A DNA stretch of 64,000 nt from Methylacidimicrobium fagopyrum (GTDB lineage Bacteria; Verrucomicrobiota; Verrucomicrobiia; Limisphaerales; UBA11358). A model generated the notes under the pieces. It worked only from the letters and a program-made list of their open reading frames with translations. It was not told where the DNA came from and did no database searches. This document shows positions 9,632 through 20,815 of the stretch, piece by piece. The first letter of the stretch is position 1. The number at the start of each line of letters is the position of its first letter. The stretch covers positions 1-64,000 of the forward strand of contig JAMFSJ010000002.1 of assembly GCA_026225255.1 (NCBI GenBank), given 5' to 3'. A program made the position numbers and the translations under genes.

Positions 9632-10237
9632 CCAAACTTGTGGCTGGGCGGATCCGCCGGTCGGCAGGTCGGGCAGTTCAGCTCCGGAATAATTTTGCCG
9701 CTATTCTTTCCGCGGCCATAACAATTAAAACTCGTCGCCAGAATTCCGATCGTGGATGATGACGATTTCGTTTAGCCCTTTTCTTATTTTTCGGGCGGCG
9801 GGTTAATCGGTGTTCAAATTGTCCACTTATCGGCCAATCATTGTCTCAAAATCAATCCGCTCAAAAAAAGATGGGTGGTATTGGCCTGCCGACACACCAG
9901 ACCCGTTTTCATTGTTCGTAAATTTTTGTTTTTTATCACTGCCAAAATCCGGACCAAATTATTTTGCAACAATTTTTCTATCAACAAGTTATAAGTTTTA
10001 TTAAAAAATTAATAATTTTAAAACAGTCAAACAGCTCTTTTTTTCGAGATTTTACAATTAAATGGCATTAGATTCGCTTTTGATAAATCGTAATGAAAAT
10101 TCGCGATCTCATTCTTTTGAAAGCCAAGTCATGTTTGATTTCGTTGCTAGTATCGCTGGCCGCCCACGATAAATTTGAAGGTCTAAATCTATTACTTGTC
10201 GCTCCTCGCTAAAACTTCATTGCCGTTATTTTGATTT

Positions 10238-12969
10238 ATGAAATGCATTACTCGGTTTTTATTTGTCTGTAGTCTGGGTCTCGTCGGTCTGATCAGTCCG
10301 CTCACGACGTCCGCCCAATTTACCTTCACCACCAATAGCGGGGCCATCACCATAACCGGCTATTCTGGCACGGCGCCGGCCATATTGGTGATTCCTGATA
10401 CCACGAATGGCCTGCCAGTGGTTAGCCTTGCCAACAATACGTTGATGAACCAAATAGCCCTAAAAAGCGTGACCATAGGTAATAACATCACCAATATTGG
10501 CTCATCTGCGTTTAGGCAGTGCTTATCCTTGACGAACGTGACGATACCGAATGGCGTCATCACGCTCGGCACATTTGCCTTCTATAATTGTTCTTCCCTG
10601 CTTAACGTGGCGATTCCTGCCAGCGTCACCAACTTGGTTGGGTCGCTTGCCGGTAGCTATTTGACGAATGTCACCGTCGACCCGGCGAATCCGGTCTATG
10701 CCAGTTCAAACGGAGTGATTTTCAATAAGGCAATGACCACATTAGTCGCCTTTCCAGCGGGGCGAAGTGGCAATTACACCCCGCCCAATACGGTCACCAA
10801 CCTGGGCGTGCAGGCGTTTTCTTACTGTGCTTACTTGAAGAATGTGGACCTTGGCACCAATCTCAGCCAGATTGCAAACAATGCGTTTGAAGCGTCCGGG
10901 CTGACGAACCTAACGCTTCCTAACAGTCTGGTTTCCATCGGACAATATGCCTTCCAGAATTGCGGCGGCATCCTGAATGCGATCATTCCTGATAGTGTCA
11001 CTAATCTTGGGCCGTATGCATTTAGTCCGTGTAATGGCCTGACGAATGCGATGGTTGGTAATGGGGTTACCATCGTGGATAATGTCTTTAAATCCTGCTC
11101 CAATCTGAAAAATGTAATTCTTGGCAATAGCGTCGCCAATATCGGGAGCCAAGCGTTTTCTGGCTGCAGCAGTCTGACAAATATAACACTGCCCAATAGC
11201 CTCACCAACATTACTAGTCTGGCATTTTATTACTGCCCGAACCTGAAAAATGTGACGCTGCCCATCAACCTGACCAATCTGACCGGTCTGACATTTTACT
11301 TAAGCGGCGTAACCAATTTTGCCGTGGACCCGGCGAATCCGGTTTATAGCAGCGTCAACGGGTTGGTGTTCGATAAAACATGGCAGACTAATCTGATTCT
11401 CGCCCCACCAGTTTTAAGCGCCAACTTTCCCATTCCTGGCAATACCATCAGCATCGGGGATTCTGCGTTTCGGTATAGCACCGGCATCACGAATTTATTT
11501 ATTGGCAACAACGTAACGACCATTGGCGTCAATGGATTTTATAACATAGCTGGCTTGCAGACCGTGACTATCGGCAATAGCGTCACTACCTTCAAGAGCG
11601 GTGCGTTTTCACAATGCCCCAGCCTCGCGAACGTGATTATTGGCAATAGCCTCACGAATATTAGCGACTCGGCTTTTACCTACTGCGTTAAACTGACGAA
11701 TGTAACCCTGGGCAGCAGCGTTAGCACCATTGGTAGTTCGACATTTTTGGGATGTCTTGGCCTGACCATGTGATCTTTCCTAATAGCTTGATCAGCATTG
11801 GATCGGGGGCATTTCAAAACTGCTCTAATTTGGCGAGTGCGATCATTCCGAACAGCGTCACTGGGATTGCCAGCTCGGCATTTTCCCAATGTTCCGGCCT
11901 GACCAATCTAACCTTGGGCAACAGCGTCACCTCGATCGGGAGCCTTGCCTTTGTCGCCTGCTTTGGTTTAAGGAATTTAGTCATTCCTAACAGTGTCAGC
12001 AACCTCATGAGTCAAGCGTTTCAATCCTGCACCAACTTAACGAGCGTGAGTATCGGGCGTGGTGTCACCGCCATCGGGGCTTCTGCCTTTCAATCCTGCT
12101 CCAACTTGACCGCTGTTTATTTTGCCGGCAATGCACCCACGCCGACCAATACGATCTCGGTTTTTACCAATACCTTGGTTACGGTCTACTATCAACCGGG
12201 CACGACTGGTTGGGGGGCGATATTTGATGGACGGCCCACGGTGTTATATGCCGGCGCATTATCGGTGATGAATAATCTTGGGGCGACGTGGTCATTGGAC
12301 GGTGGAAGTTTTACCAACGCCAGCGGGGCCACCCGCTCCAGCCTGATCGTCACCAACCACACGATCATCTTCAACCCGGTCAACGGCTATGCCACGCCCT
12401 CCAATCAAATCGTCGCCGTGGGCTTCAATCTCACCAACAGCATTGTGGGAAATTATGTGGCCGTGCTCACCGCCAACAATGTGGTTTACAACCGCAACCA
12501 ATTGGTGGCTTGGCAATTACGACTGAGTGATTTGCTTGCGAATGTTACCGACCCCTCTAGCAATGTGGTGTCCCTCGCGAGCCTCGGTATCAGCACCAAC
12601 GGGGTGACGCTTGCGATTCGGAATGGCTATCTCCAATACTACAACACCAATCTGGTGAACGACCGGTTCACCTACACCGTTACTAATTCTATTGGCGACA
12701 CGGCTTCGGGCATCATCACCTTGACGGCGGCGTCCGCGCAAGCCTTGGGTGGGCAGGTGAACAGCCTGACCGTGAGCGGTGGCATCGCCACCCTTAACTT
12801 TGCGGGGATTGCCAACTACCGTTACCAGATTCAAGTAACCACCAACCTTGCGGGCAGCTGGACGACGTTGTTAACCACTAATGCGTCGGCCAGTGGCGTA
12901 TTCCACTATATCGATACCAACCCACCTGTCGGTGCCGCCTTTTACCGCCTGCTGTGGGCCGGCAACTGA
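10238..12969 (+). pseudogene. BspA-type leucine-rich-repeat (LRR_5) surface protein, split by a 1-nt frameshift
   Basis: Signal peptide then repeated ~23-aa LRR_5 units (SLTNVTIPNGVITLGTFAFYNC...). ORF 10238-11773 stops at LGLTM*; ORF 11752-12969 resumes the register with VIFPNSLISIGSGAFQNC. Confidence 0.8.
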
Positions 12970-13005
12970 ACCACCACCCTCAATTAAAAACAAAATAATA
13001 AAACT

Positions 13006-13698
13006 ATGAATACCAAGATCAAGGTCGTCGCGTTAGGCTGCTTGCTGGCGGCCTCAGCTGTGTCGGCGGACACGTTTAGTTCTACCAACGTCCTGACCAT
13101 TCCCAATGGCAATCCGACCGGGATCATGGACACCATTAGCGTCAGCAATGTCGCTTGGAACATTGCCAACATCCAGATCAGTCTGGATATCGCCGGTGGT
13201 TACAACGGGAGCTTGTATGCCACGCTGACGGGCCCCAGCGGACAAAAGGCGGTTTTATTGAACCGCGTCGGTGTGTCTTCGACCAATACGTTCGGCTTTG
13301 CGGATGCGGGCATCAACTTGACGTTGGATGACGGCGTTGCCAACAGCGGCAACATCCATGGCTATGGCAATGGTAGCTACAGCCTTAACGGCAACGGACA
13401 AGTCACCGGAACTTGGGGTGCTGACGGACGGGACATTGACCCGCAATCTTCCCCCGCCACGTTTGATAGCGCCGCCACCTTGGCCAACTTGAGTTTGTTC
13501 ACGGGCAGTGACGCTAATGGCAGCTGGACCTTGTTTGTGGGAAACTTGGTGGGCGGTGGTGGCGCACCCGCGACCTTGAATGGCTGGAGCCTGGACATCA
13601 CACCAGTGCCGGAACCCGCCACCGGCGCGTTGCTTGGTTTGAGCGCGCTCGCCTTGCTGGGCTGGTGGAAGTTATCTCGGAGAAGTCGTTCCGCTTAA
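13006..13698 (+). CDS. Secreted proprotein-convertase P-domain protein with PEP-CTERM sorting signal
   Basis: Signal peptide; P-domain-like IQISLDIAGGYNGSLYATLTGPSG ... GSWTLFVGNLVGGGGAPATLNGWSLDI; VPEPATGALLGLSALALLGWWKLSRRSRSA. Confidence 0.88.
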   Translation: MNTKIKVVALGCLLAASAVSADTFSSTNVLTIPNGNPTGIMDTISVSNVAWNIANIQISLDIAGGYNGSLYATLTGPSGQKAVLLNRVGVSSTNTFGFADAGINLTLDDGVANSGNIHGYGNGSYSLNGNGQVTGTWGADGRDIDPQSSPATFDSAATLANLSLFTGSDANGSWTLFVGNLVGGGGAPATLNGWSLDITPVPEPATGALLGLSALALLGWWKLSRRSRSA

Positions 13699-13732
13699 TT
13701 TTTTGGGACGCGCTGCACCGCGCATTTCCGTT

Positions 13733-15019
13733 TCAGACGGGCACGATGCGGGCAGTCAGCCGGAATTTTCCGGACGCGGCCGGCACCAAAGTTTTCATCG
13801 CTTCGGTTTGGATGGCAAATCCGAGCAGTGACTCCAAACGCGCAGTAACTTTTTGTAGATCAGCTTCCGTTGGGACGATTGCGTCCGGCACGAAACGCAA
13901 CGTGCCATCACCGTTTTCTTCCTGCCGCAATTCATAATGCGCGAAGCCATTCGCGCCGGCGAAACATTGATCCACTTGCCACGTCGTCACGCGTTGGCCA
14001 TCGCGGGCCGTCAGCACATCGCGGGCGCGACCGTGGACGGTGTAGCTATTGCCGTAAGGCGTTTCCGTTTTTTGTGCAAGGTCGCCGATGCGATATCGCA
14101 GCAACGGCATAAAATCATTGGTCAACGTCGTCACAATCAACGCGCCGATGCCAGCCGCGTCGGCGTCCACGAGTTCCAGAAACGCAGTTTCGTAGGCAGG
14201 CTTCATTTCTCCCACCGTGTTTTCCATCAGCAAATGACCGGTCTCCGTTGAACCGTAGAGATTGAAGACCGGCACGCCGAAAACGCGCGCGAGAATTTTT
14301 TTGTGCACTACGCTGACAAATTCGTAGCTGCACAAAATGAATTTGAGCGACGGAAACGTGATGCCGTTCGCTTCGCAATACAATGCGAAGCGCATGCCGT
14401 GCACCGGATCCACGTCGAGAAATTGCGGTGCCCAATCAATGATCTCCGCCGCCATGTGCGCCAATTCTTTTTCGCTCAACAAAAACGGAATGCGGGCGAG
14501 ATTGACGAAGAGCGCGTTGCCGATCGTGCGTTGATCACGCGACATCCAGACGGTCGGACACGTCAGGCCGTTGCACGCAGGCGACGTGATCGTTGCGCGG
14601 CGAATGTCGGGATGTTCATCCAAAACAGCAGCGACAAAATCATTCAAGCGCAACGCAGTTTCTTCCTGAGCATTCCACCAGCCGCGCGCGAAGATCACCG
14701 GCAAGCGTTCTTCCGACGTTCCCGACGTGTGTTCGAGCTCGATCAAATTTTTTTCGAGCAACGTTTCGACGGTTTCGTTGTCGGGCAGAAAATTACGCGG
14801 AAAATCCGTGCGCATCTCCCGCTTGGCGATCAGTGGGAGGGTTTTGAAGCAGTCCAAGGCGAAGCTTTTGCATTCCGTGCGGGACAATTGGTTTCGATAT
14901 AAAGGCACGGTTCGCCAACGCGGCAAGAGCTCTTCCAATCGCGCGAGTTGACTCGTTTCGTGGATCATTTCCGGGGTCGCGAGCATGCGGCAATATACAC
15001 GCGAATGCAAGAATGCCAA
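13733..15019 (-). CDS. AMP-dependent ligase, phenylacetate-CoA ligase-like (PaaK/CoF synthetase family)
   Basis: LEHTSGTSEERLPVIFARGWWNAQEE, VFNLYGSTETGHLLMENTVG, LLRYRIGDLAQK. Confidence 0.8.
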   Translation of the reverse strand: MAFLHSRVYCRMLATPEMIHETSQLARLEELLPRWRTVPLYRNQLSRTECKSFALDCFKTLPLIAKREMRTDFPRNFLPDNETVETLLEKNLIELEHTSGTSEERLPVIFARGWWNAQEETALRLNDFVAAVLDEHPDIRRATITSPACNGLTCPTVWMSRDQRTIGNALFVNLARIPFLLSEKELAHMAAEIIDWAPQFLDVDPVHGMRFALYCEANGITFPSLKFILCSYEFVSVVHKKILARVFGVPVFNLYGSTETGHLLMENTVGEMKPAYETAFLELVDADAAGIGALIVTTLTNDFMPLLRYRIGDLAQKTETPYGNSYTVHGRARDVLTARDGQRVTTWQVDQCFAGANGFAHYELRQEENGDGTLRFVPDAIVPTEADLQKVTARLESLLGFAIQTEAMKTLVPAASGKFRLTARIVPV

Positions 15020-15264
15020 ACGGTCGGGCGAATAATTTCAAGGGGCAACGTTTTTAACCCGAAAGGCTCGGAATTCGCGAACGTAAAATCAAAATGGTGA
15101 CGGCCCACGCCGCGCCCGTTGCTGCGGGGGCGATAATTCATTTTAATTTTGAACGAAACTCTTTGTTCCTTTGCCTGTTCAATATTAACGCGCTGGAAAT
15201 TTTGTTGGCCGGAACGAGATTTTTCCGGTTACACTGGCGTCAGAAGTCTGCCCGACAGAACGTA

Positions 15265-16212
15265 ATGATCGAAGTTTCCAATTTAACGAAACGCTACGGT
15301 GGCCGCACGGCGGTGAACGATATTTCGTTCACGGTTGCGCGCGGCGAAATCGTCGGCTTGCTCGGCCCGAACGGCGCGGGCAAAAGCACGACGATGCGGA
15401 TACTTTCCGGCTTCATGCCGGGCACCAGCGGCACGGTGCGCGTGGCGGGCTTCGACGTCTTTCACGATGCGGACGAAGTGCGGCGGCGCATCGGTTATTT
15501 GCCGGAAAATAATCCGCTCTATCTCGAAATGCGGGTGCGCGAATATCTGAAATTTCGCGCGCGGCTCAAAGGTCTCGGTTGGAAAAAATCCCGGGATCGC
15601 GTGGCCACGGTGATGGAGCAATGCAGTCTGACGGACGTTCATCGTCGCGTCATCGGCCAACTTTCCAAAGGCTATCGGCAACGCGTCGGCCTCGCGGACG
15701 CGCTGGTGCATGAGCCGGAATTAATTATTTTGGACGAACCGACCATCGGCCTGGATCCCCATCAAATTCGTTCGGTGCGCACGCTGATCAAAAGTCTCGC
15801 GGGCAAACACACGGTCTTGATTTCAACGCACATTTTGCCGGAAGTGGAAATGATGTGCGGGCGTATCTTGATCATGTTTGGGGGAAAAGTTTTAGCCTCG
15901 GACACGCCGGAAAATTTACAACGTCGCATGGCGGGCGGCAGCCAGGTCATCGCGGAAATCGCCGCGCCGGAAGCGCTGTTGCGGGCCGCGTGGGAGCTGT
16001 TGCCGGAAGTGGAACAATTTGATGTCTCGCCGAGTGAAGGCGATTATCTGCGCTGCGCTTTGACGCCGCGCGAAGGTTTTGATTTGCGCCCGATCATCGC
16101 GAATCTGGCGCGCGAAAAAGGCTGGCCGTTACGCGAATTGACGCGCAGCCGCCATTCGCTCGAAGATATTTACGTGCAAGTGACCAAACCGATCACGGAG
16201 GAAGTGGAATGA
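15265..16212 (+). CDS. ABC transporter ATP-binding protein (GldA-like)
   Basis: MIEVSNLTKRYGGRTAVNDISF, GLLGPNGAGKSTTMRILSG, LSKGYRQRVGLADALVHEPELIILDEPT; start at ATG 15265. Confidence 0.93.
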   Translation: MIEVSNLTKRYGGRTAVNDISFTVARGEIVGLLGPNGAGKSTTMRILSGFMPGTSGTVRVAGFDVFHDADEVRRRIGYLPENNPLYLEMRVREYLKFRARLKGLGWKKSRDRVATVMEQCSLTDVHRRVIGQLSKGYRQRVGLADALVHEPELIILDEPTIGLDPHQIRSVRTLIKSLAGKHTVLISTHILPEVEMMCGRILIMFGGKVLASDTPENLQRRMAGGSQVIAEIAAPEALLRAAWELLPEVEQFDVSPSEGDYLRCALTPREGFDLRPIIANLAREKGWPLRELTRSRHSLEDIYVQVTKPITEEVE

Positions 16213-16970
16213 GCGTTTTTTGGACGTTGTTGCGGCGCGAGTTGGCGTCGTTTTTTTTATCGGTGTCCGGTTACGTTATCATTGCGGCGATCACGCTGCT
16301 GATCGGCTTAAGTTTTGTGGTGTTGACGATCACGCTCGGCAACGCGCCGTTCACCGCGCCGGTGACGGAAATGTTTTACAGCACGTTTTTCTTCTGGCTC
16401 ATCTTGTTGCTGGCGGCGCCGGTGATCACGATGCGTTTGTTCGCGCTGGAACGCGCGAGCGGCACGTTTGAAACCTTGATGACGACGTTGGTGAGCGATG
16501 GGCAAGTCGTCATGGCCAAGTTTCTGGCGGCGATTATTTTCTACATGGTCGCGTGGCTGCCGTTGCTCGCGTGCCTGTTCATCGTGCAACATTTTGCGAA
16601 TCAAGCGGGCGCGTTGGGCACCGGCACGGTGGGCGGAATGTATCTGGGAATTTTCCTGATCGGTTGCGTTTTCCTTTCGCTCGGCTGTCTCGCCTCGGCC
16701 CTTTCGCAAAGCCAAATGACCGCGGCGATGATCAGCTTTGTGCTGGGCGTGGGTCTGTTTTCGCTGGGGTTTTTGGCGAAGGCGGCGCAATCGAAAATCG
16801 GCGACGGCCATTGGCAGACGCAGGCGTTATCGTATTTCAATCTGTTCGACCAGATGCACGATTTCGCGCGGGGCGTGGTGGATACGCGGGCAATGGTTTT
16901 TTATGTGACCGCCACGTTTTTATTTTTGTTCCTGACCTTGCGCGTGGTGGAAAGCCGCCGTTGGAAATGA
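16209..16970 (+). CDS. ABC transporter permease (GldF-like)
   Basis: ATGA overlap with the ATPase; ~6 TM; LFALERASGTFETLMTTLVSDGQVVMAKF. Confidence 0.88.
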   Translation: MSVFWTLLRRELASFFLSVSGYVIIAAITLLIGLSFVVLTITLGNAPFTAPVTEMFYSTFFFWLILLLAAPVITMRLFALERASGTFETLMTTLVSDGQVVMAKFLAAIIFYMVAWLPLLACLFIVQHFANQAGALGTGTVGGMYLGIFLIGCVFLSLGCLASALSQSQMTAAMISFVLGVGLFSLGFLAKAAQSKIGDGHWQTQALSYFNLFDQMHDFARGVVDTRAMVFYVTATFLFLFLTLRVVESRRWK

Positions 16971-16971
16971 C

Positions 16972-18495
16972 ATGAGCGACACGCCTAAATCCCCCCGCAG
17001 TTTCTCGCCCGCGAACCGCCTGAAAATCGGTTTCGACAAGCTCGTGCGCACGGGGCTCGTGCTCGCCGTCGCGGTCATGCTGAATTATCTCGGCACCCAG
17101 TTTTCCCACCGGTTTTATTTAAGCTCGCAGACGAATGTCGGCCTGTCTTCGCAGAGTTTGACCATCCTGCATTCGTTGACGAACCGGATGACCGTGACGT
17201 TGTATTACGACACGCACGATCAAAATAATTTTTATTCCACGCTCCTCGCGCTGGCGAACACGTATGCCGAAGCGAATAAAAATATTTTCATCCACACCGT
17301 GGATTACGTGAGCAATCCCGGCGACGCGGCCAAGGTGAAGGAGCAATATCATTTGCCCGGCGACGCCCAGAGTCCGAACTCGCCGCCCGCGAAAGACCTG
17401 ATCATTTTCGACAGCCCGGGGCGGGTTCCGATCGTGATTCCCGGCGCGGCGATCGTGCAATTCCAGACCGTGCAGATAGCGAAGAATGATCCGGACTTCG
17501 ACCCGAGCGAGCAGAAAATGCAGCTCCGCAAAAAACCCGTGCTGTTCAACGGGGAAGCCATGTTCACCGCCAAGTTGCTTGCGCTCGCCAAGTCGGAGCC
17601 CTTCAAGGCTTACTTTTTGAAAGGCGACGGCGAATCGTCGTTAAGTGATAGCGGTAATTTTGGTTTCACCCAATTCGGTTTGCAACTCGCACAGAATTTT
17701 ATCTACGTCCAGAACCTTGAATTGGCTGGCAATAAGTCAATGCCGGCGGATTGCAACCTGCTCATCATCGCCGCGCCGACGACGATGCTGGCGCCGACCG
17801 ACCTGCAAAAAATTGATCAATATCTCGCGGAAGGCGGCAAGCTGTTCATGATTTTCAATTATCAATCCATTGAGCATCCCTCCGGCCTGGAACCGATCTT
17901 GCAAAAATGGGGCGTCAATGTTCTAAACGATTATGTGAAAGATCCGGACTTTTCCATCACGGGCGACGATATTAAAATCCGCAACTTCAATCTGAAATCA
18001 TTTGTCGCCCCGCTCACGGAACTGTCATTGCAGATCGTCCGTCCGCTGCCGATCACGAAAGTGGATTGGCAAAATCCGCCGGCGAATCCGCCGGAAGTGA
18101 CTGAGCTCGCGTTCACCAGCGACGGCGCGCTCCTCGCGCACGATTCCGTCGCCGCCCCGCACCGTTATCCCGTGATCGCATCGGTCGAACAAAAACCTGT
18201 TGCGGGCGCGGCCAATCCGCGCGGCAACACGCGCATCGTCGTCGTGGGTGATTCCGTTTTCCTGGGCAATTATTACATCCAAGGTGGTGGCAACCGTGAT
18301 TTCGTGAGCTACGCGGCCAACTGGTTGCTCGACCGTCAGGAATTGCTCGGCGGCATCAGCTCACGTTCCATCACGGAATACCGCTTACAGCTCACGCGCA
18401 AACAAGGGCAGCAACTCAATTGGCTTTTGCTCGGTGCCTTGCCCGGCAGCGTGTTGCTTTTGGGCTGGTTCGTCTGGCTCGTGCGTCGCAAATGA
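16972..18495 (+). CDS. GldG-family ABC-associated protein
   Basis: N- and C-terminal TM; LTNRMTVTLYYDTHDQNNFYSTLLALANTYAEAN; operon position. Confidence 0.85.
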   Translation: MSDTPKSPRSFSPANRLKIGFDKLVRTGLVLAVAVMLNYLGTQFSHRFYLSSQTNVGLSSQSLTILHSLTNRMTVTLYYDTHDQNNFYSTLLALANTYAEANKNIFIHTVDYVSNPGDAAKVKEQYHLPGDAQSPNSPPAKDLIIFDSPGRVPIVIPGAAIVQFQTVQIAKNDPDFDPSEQKMQLRKKPVLFNGEAMFTAKLLALAKSEPFKAYFLKGDGESSLSDSGNFGFTQFGLQLAQNFIYVQNLELAGNKSMPADCNLLIIAAPTTMLAPTDLQKIDQYLAEGGKLFMIFNYQSIEHPSGLEPILQKWGVNVLNDYVKDPDFSITGDDIKIRNFNLKSFVAPLTELSLQIVRPLPITKVDWQNPPANPPEVTELAFTSDGALLAHDSVAAPHRYPVIASVEQKPVAGAANPRGNTRIVVVGDSVFLGNYYIQGGGNRDFVSYAANWLLDRQELLGGISSRSITEYRLQLTRKQGQQLNWLLLGALPGSVLLLGWFVWLVRRK

Positions 18496-20291
18496 AAACC
18501 AAATCCACCGCCATCTGGTTCGTCCTCGCGATCTTGCTCTTCGCCTTCATCTGTTTTTGGCAAAAGCATCAACAAAACAACGCGCCGGTGGTGTTGCGTT
18601 TGTTGCCCGGCTTGCGGATCGCCGACGTGACGGACGTGGAAGTCACGCCCGCCGCTGCCTTCGCCATCAACGCCGACCGCACGAACGGCGGCTGGCAATT
18701 AGAAAAACCGTTCATTTATCCCGCGCAAACCACGGCGATTGAAACCTTGCTGACCGCGTTGGAAAAATTGACGCCCGCCCTGCGCATCACACCCGCTGAA
18801 ATTAGCGCGCGCAAAAATACCGACCTTGATTTTGGTTTCAACAATCCCCAGTTCCGGATCAACCTCACGGCGGGTGGCCAAAACTGGCAATTGCAGGTCG
18901 GTAATAAAACGGCGCCCGGCGATCAAGTTTTCGTGCGCATCGTTGGCACCGACGGCGTCTTCGTGACCGACGTGAATTGGTTGCAATATTTACCGCTCAA
19001 CGCCACGGCTTGGCGCGACACCTCGCTCATGGACACGGCCGCGAATTACGATTGGATCGTCATCACGAACGGCACGAAAGTGATCGAACTGCACCGTGAT
19101 GCGACGAACGGGCTCTGGCGCATGACCTGGCCGTTGACCACCGCCCGCGCCGACAGCGACGGCATCAACGCCGCGCTGCAACAACTTCGTTCCGCGCAAG
19201 CGGCGCGCTTTGTCACTGACGATCCGAAAACCGATTTGACCACGTTCGGCTTGCAGCCCGCAGATTTGGATCTGCGTTTTGGCAACAGCACTAATTTGAC
19301 CGCCGGTCTGCATGTCGGTAAAGCGACGACGGATAATCCCGCGCAAGTTTTCGCGCGCCGCGATGGCTGGAATTCCATCGTGGCCGTGGCGAAAGACGTC
19401 TTTACTCCGTGGCGTGGCGGGGTGAATGACTTTCGCGATGCTCATTTGTTTCAACTCACTGCGCCCGTCGCCGAGATCGAAGTGCGTGGCAAAAATAATT
19501 TTACGTTGCAACGACACGGCACGAATGACTGGACCATCATCGGTGAAAAATTTCCCGTTGATGCCGACAGCGTGCGTGATTTCATCCGCGAGCTCACGAG
19601 CGTCCGCGTCGCGGAATTTCGAAAGGACAAAAACACCACGACCGACCTGCAAGGTTTCGGCTTGGACGCGGCTTCCGGCACGAATCAGATCACGTTGCGC
19701 GCGACCGTTGGCGATACGAATAGCGTCATCGCGCAACTTATTTTTGGCGCGCAGACCACGAACCAGGCGTATGTGAAACGCGCCGATGAAAATTACGTTT
19801 ACGCGCTGACCTTGGGCGATTTCAACAACCTCAAGGAGAGGGAAAACAGTTGGATGTATCGCGACCGGCGGATCTGGAATTTTTCGGAAACCAACGTCAC
19901 GCAAATCACGCTGCGGCAAAATGGCAAAACGCAGACGCTATTGCGCACCGGCGCGAACGCCTGGTCGCCCGCGCCCGGCTCGCAAGGCATTATTGCTCCC
20001 GCTGCCATTGAAGAATCGGTGCATCGCCTCGGCGAGATCGACGCGCTTGGGGGTTGGGCGGGACGCAATCTGCCAGCCACAGTCGGCGGCTTTAATACCA
20101 ATAACCTTTCACTCACAATCGAATTGAAAACGGGCGAAAAACTATCCGTAGATTTCGGCATGGAATTGACGCAAGCCAACACCGCCGTCGCCGCCGTGAC
20201 GCTGGATGGCGACCGTTGGGTCTTCGTGTTTCCGCCCGCCACGTATCAATATGTTTTGACGTATCTGACGCTTCCGCCAGACAAGCGGTAA
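18492..20291 (+). CDS. DUF4340 domain-containing protein
   Basis: ATG 18492 overlaps gldG-like stop; MKTKSTAIWFVLAILLFAFICFW; ITDVEVTPAAAF-type DUF4340 layout. Confidence 0.8.
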   Translation: MKTKSTAIWFVLAILLFAFICFWQKHQQNNAPVVLRLLPGLRIADVTDVEVTPAAAFAINADRTNGGWQLEKPFIYPAQTTAIETLLTALEKLTPALRITPAEISARKNTDLDFGFNNPQFRINLTAGGQNWQLQVGNKTAPGDQVFVRIVGTDGVFVTDVNWLQYLPLNATAWRDTSLMDTAANYDWIVITNGTKVIELHRDATNGLWRMTWPLTTARADSDGINAALQQLRSAQAARFVTDDPKTDLTTFGLQPADLDLRFGNSTNLTAGLHVGKATTDNPAQVFARRDGWNSIVAVAKDVFTPWRGGVNDFRDAHLFQLTAPVAEIEVRGKNNFTLQRHGTNDWTIIGEKFPVDADSVRDFIRELTSVRVAEFRKDKNTTTDLQGFGLDAASGTNQITLRATVGDTNSVIAQLIFGAQTTNQAYVKRADENYVYALTLGDFNNLKERENSWMYRDRRIWNFSETNVTQITLRQNGKTQTLLRTGANAWSPAPGSQGIIAPAAIEESVHRLGEIDALGGWAGRNLPATVGGFNTNNLSLTIELKTGEKLSVDFGMELTQANTAVAAVTLDGDRWVFVFPPATYQYVLTYLTLPPDKR

Positions 20292-20292
20292 A

Positions 20293-20769
20293 TCAGTCGC
20301 GGACACGCTGCAGAAAGCACGCCCGCGCCGTCGCGATCGGCGGCAACGAAATAATTTCTGCCAGCTCCGCCGAAATAACGTCGCAAAAAACGCAGACGCA
20401 ACCGTCGGCTTCGCCGCGTCGGATCAAATCCATGGCTTCCGGCACAATAATTTTTTCAGCGCCTACAAAACATAGATTCGGCCCGGTCAATTTGAAATGA
20501 ATCGCAATTTCGCCGACCGCCGCGCTCGGCAAGGTGTAGGCGAACAACGTGGGGCTCGGCCCGCCAATGCCGTTGCGACCTTGCCAAAAATTCACATCCG
20601 TCGTCAACGACCCCGCGCTCGCCGCGAGGCAAATACCAATGCGATCCCGCGCGAATTCATCGAAATTAATTTTCAACGCAGCCACCGCAAGCAACGCCAG
20701 CCGGCTCGATAAATCCAACCGGCCAAAACGTTGCCCCAGTCGCGCGTCCGCCAGATCCGCCTCCGTCAC
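20293..20769 (-). CDS. Stand-alone beta-ketoacyl synthase-like N-terminal domain (Ketoacyl-synt_2/chain-length-factor-like)
   Basis: SPTLFAYTLPSAAVGEIAIHFKLTGPNLCFVGAEK; next to a full ketosynthase. Confidence 0.55.
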   Translation of the reverse strand: MTEADLADARLGQRFGRLDLSSRLALLAVAALKINFDEFARDRIGICLAASAGSLTTDVNFWQGRNGIGGPSPTLFAYTLPSAAVGEIAIHFKLTGPNLCFVGAEKIIVPEAMDLIRRGEADGCVCVFCDVISAELAEIISLPPIATARACFLQRVRD

Positions 20770-20815
20770 GCGCTCGTGGCAATGATGGAGATATCAGATA
20801 TGGAAAATTTGAGCT

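Noticed and set aside
9810-10004. 64-aa ORF in an A/T-rich intergenic stretch
   Set aside because: No domain, no ribosome-binding site or conservation evidence; likely chance ORF.
10500-12120. Regular DNA-level repetition that could suggest a CRISPR or satellite
   Set aside because: Explained by the ~23-aa LRR_5 repeats of a BspA-like protein; no identical direct repeats with unique spacers.
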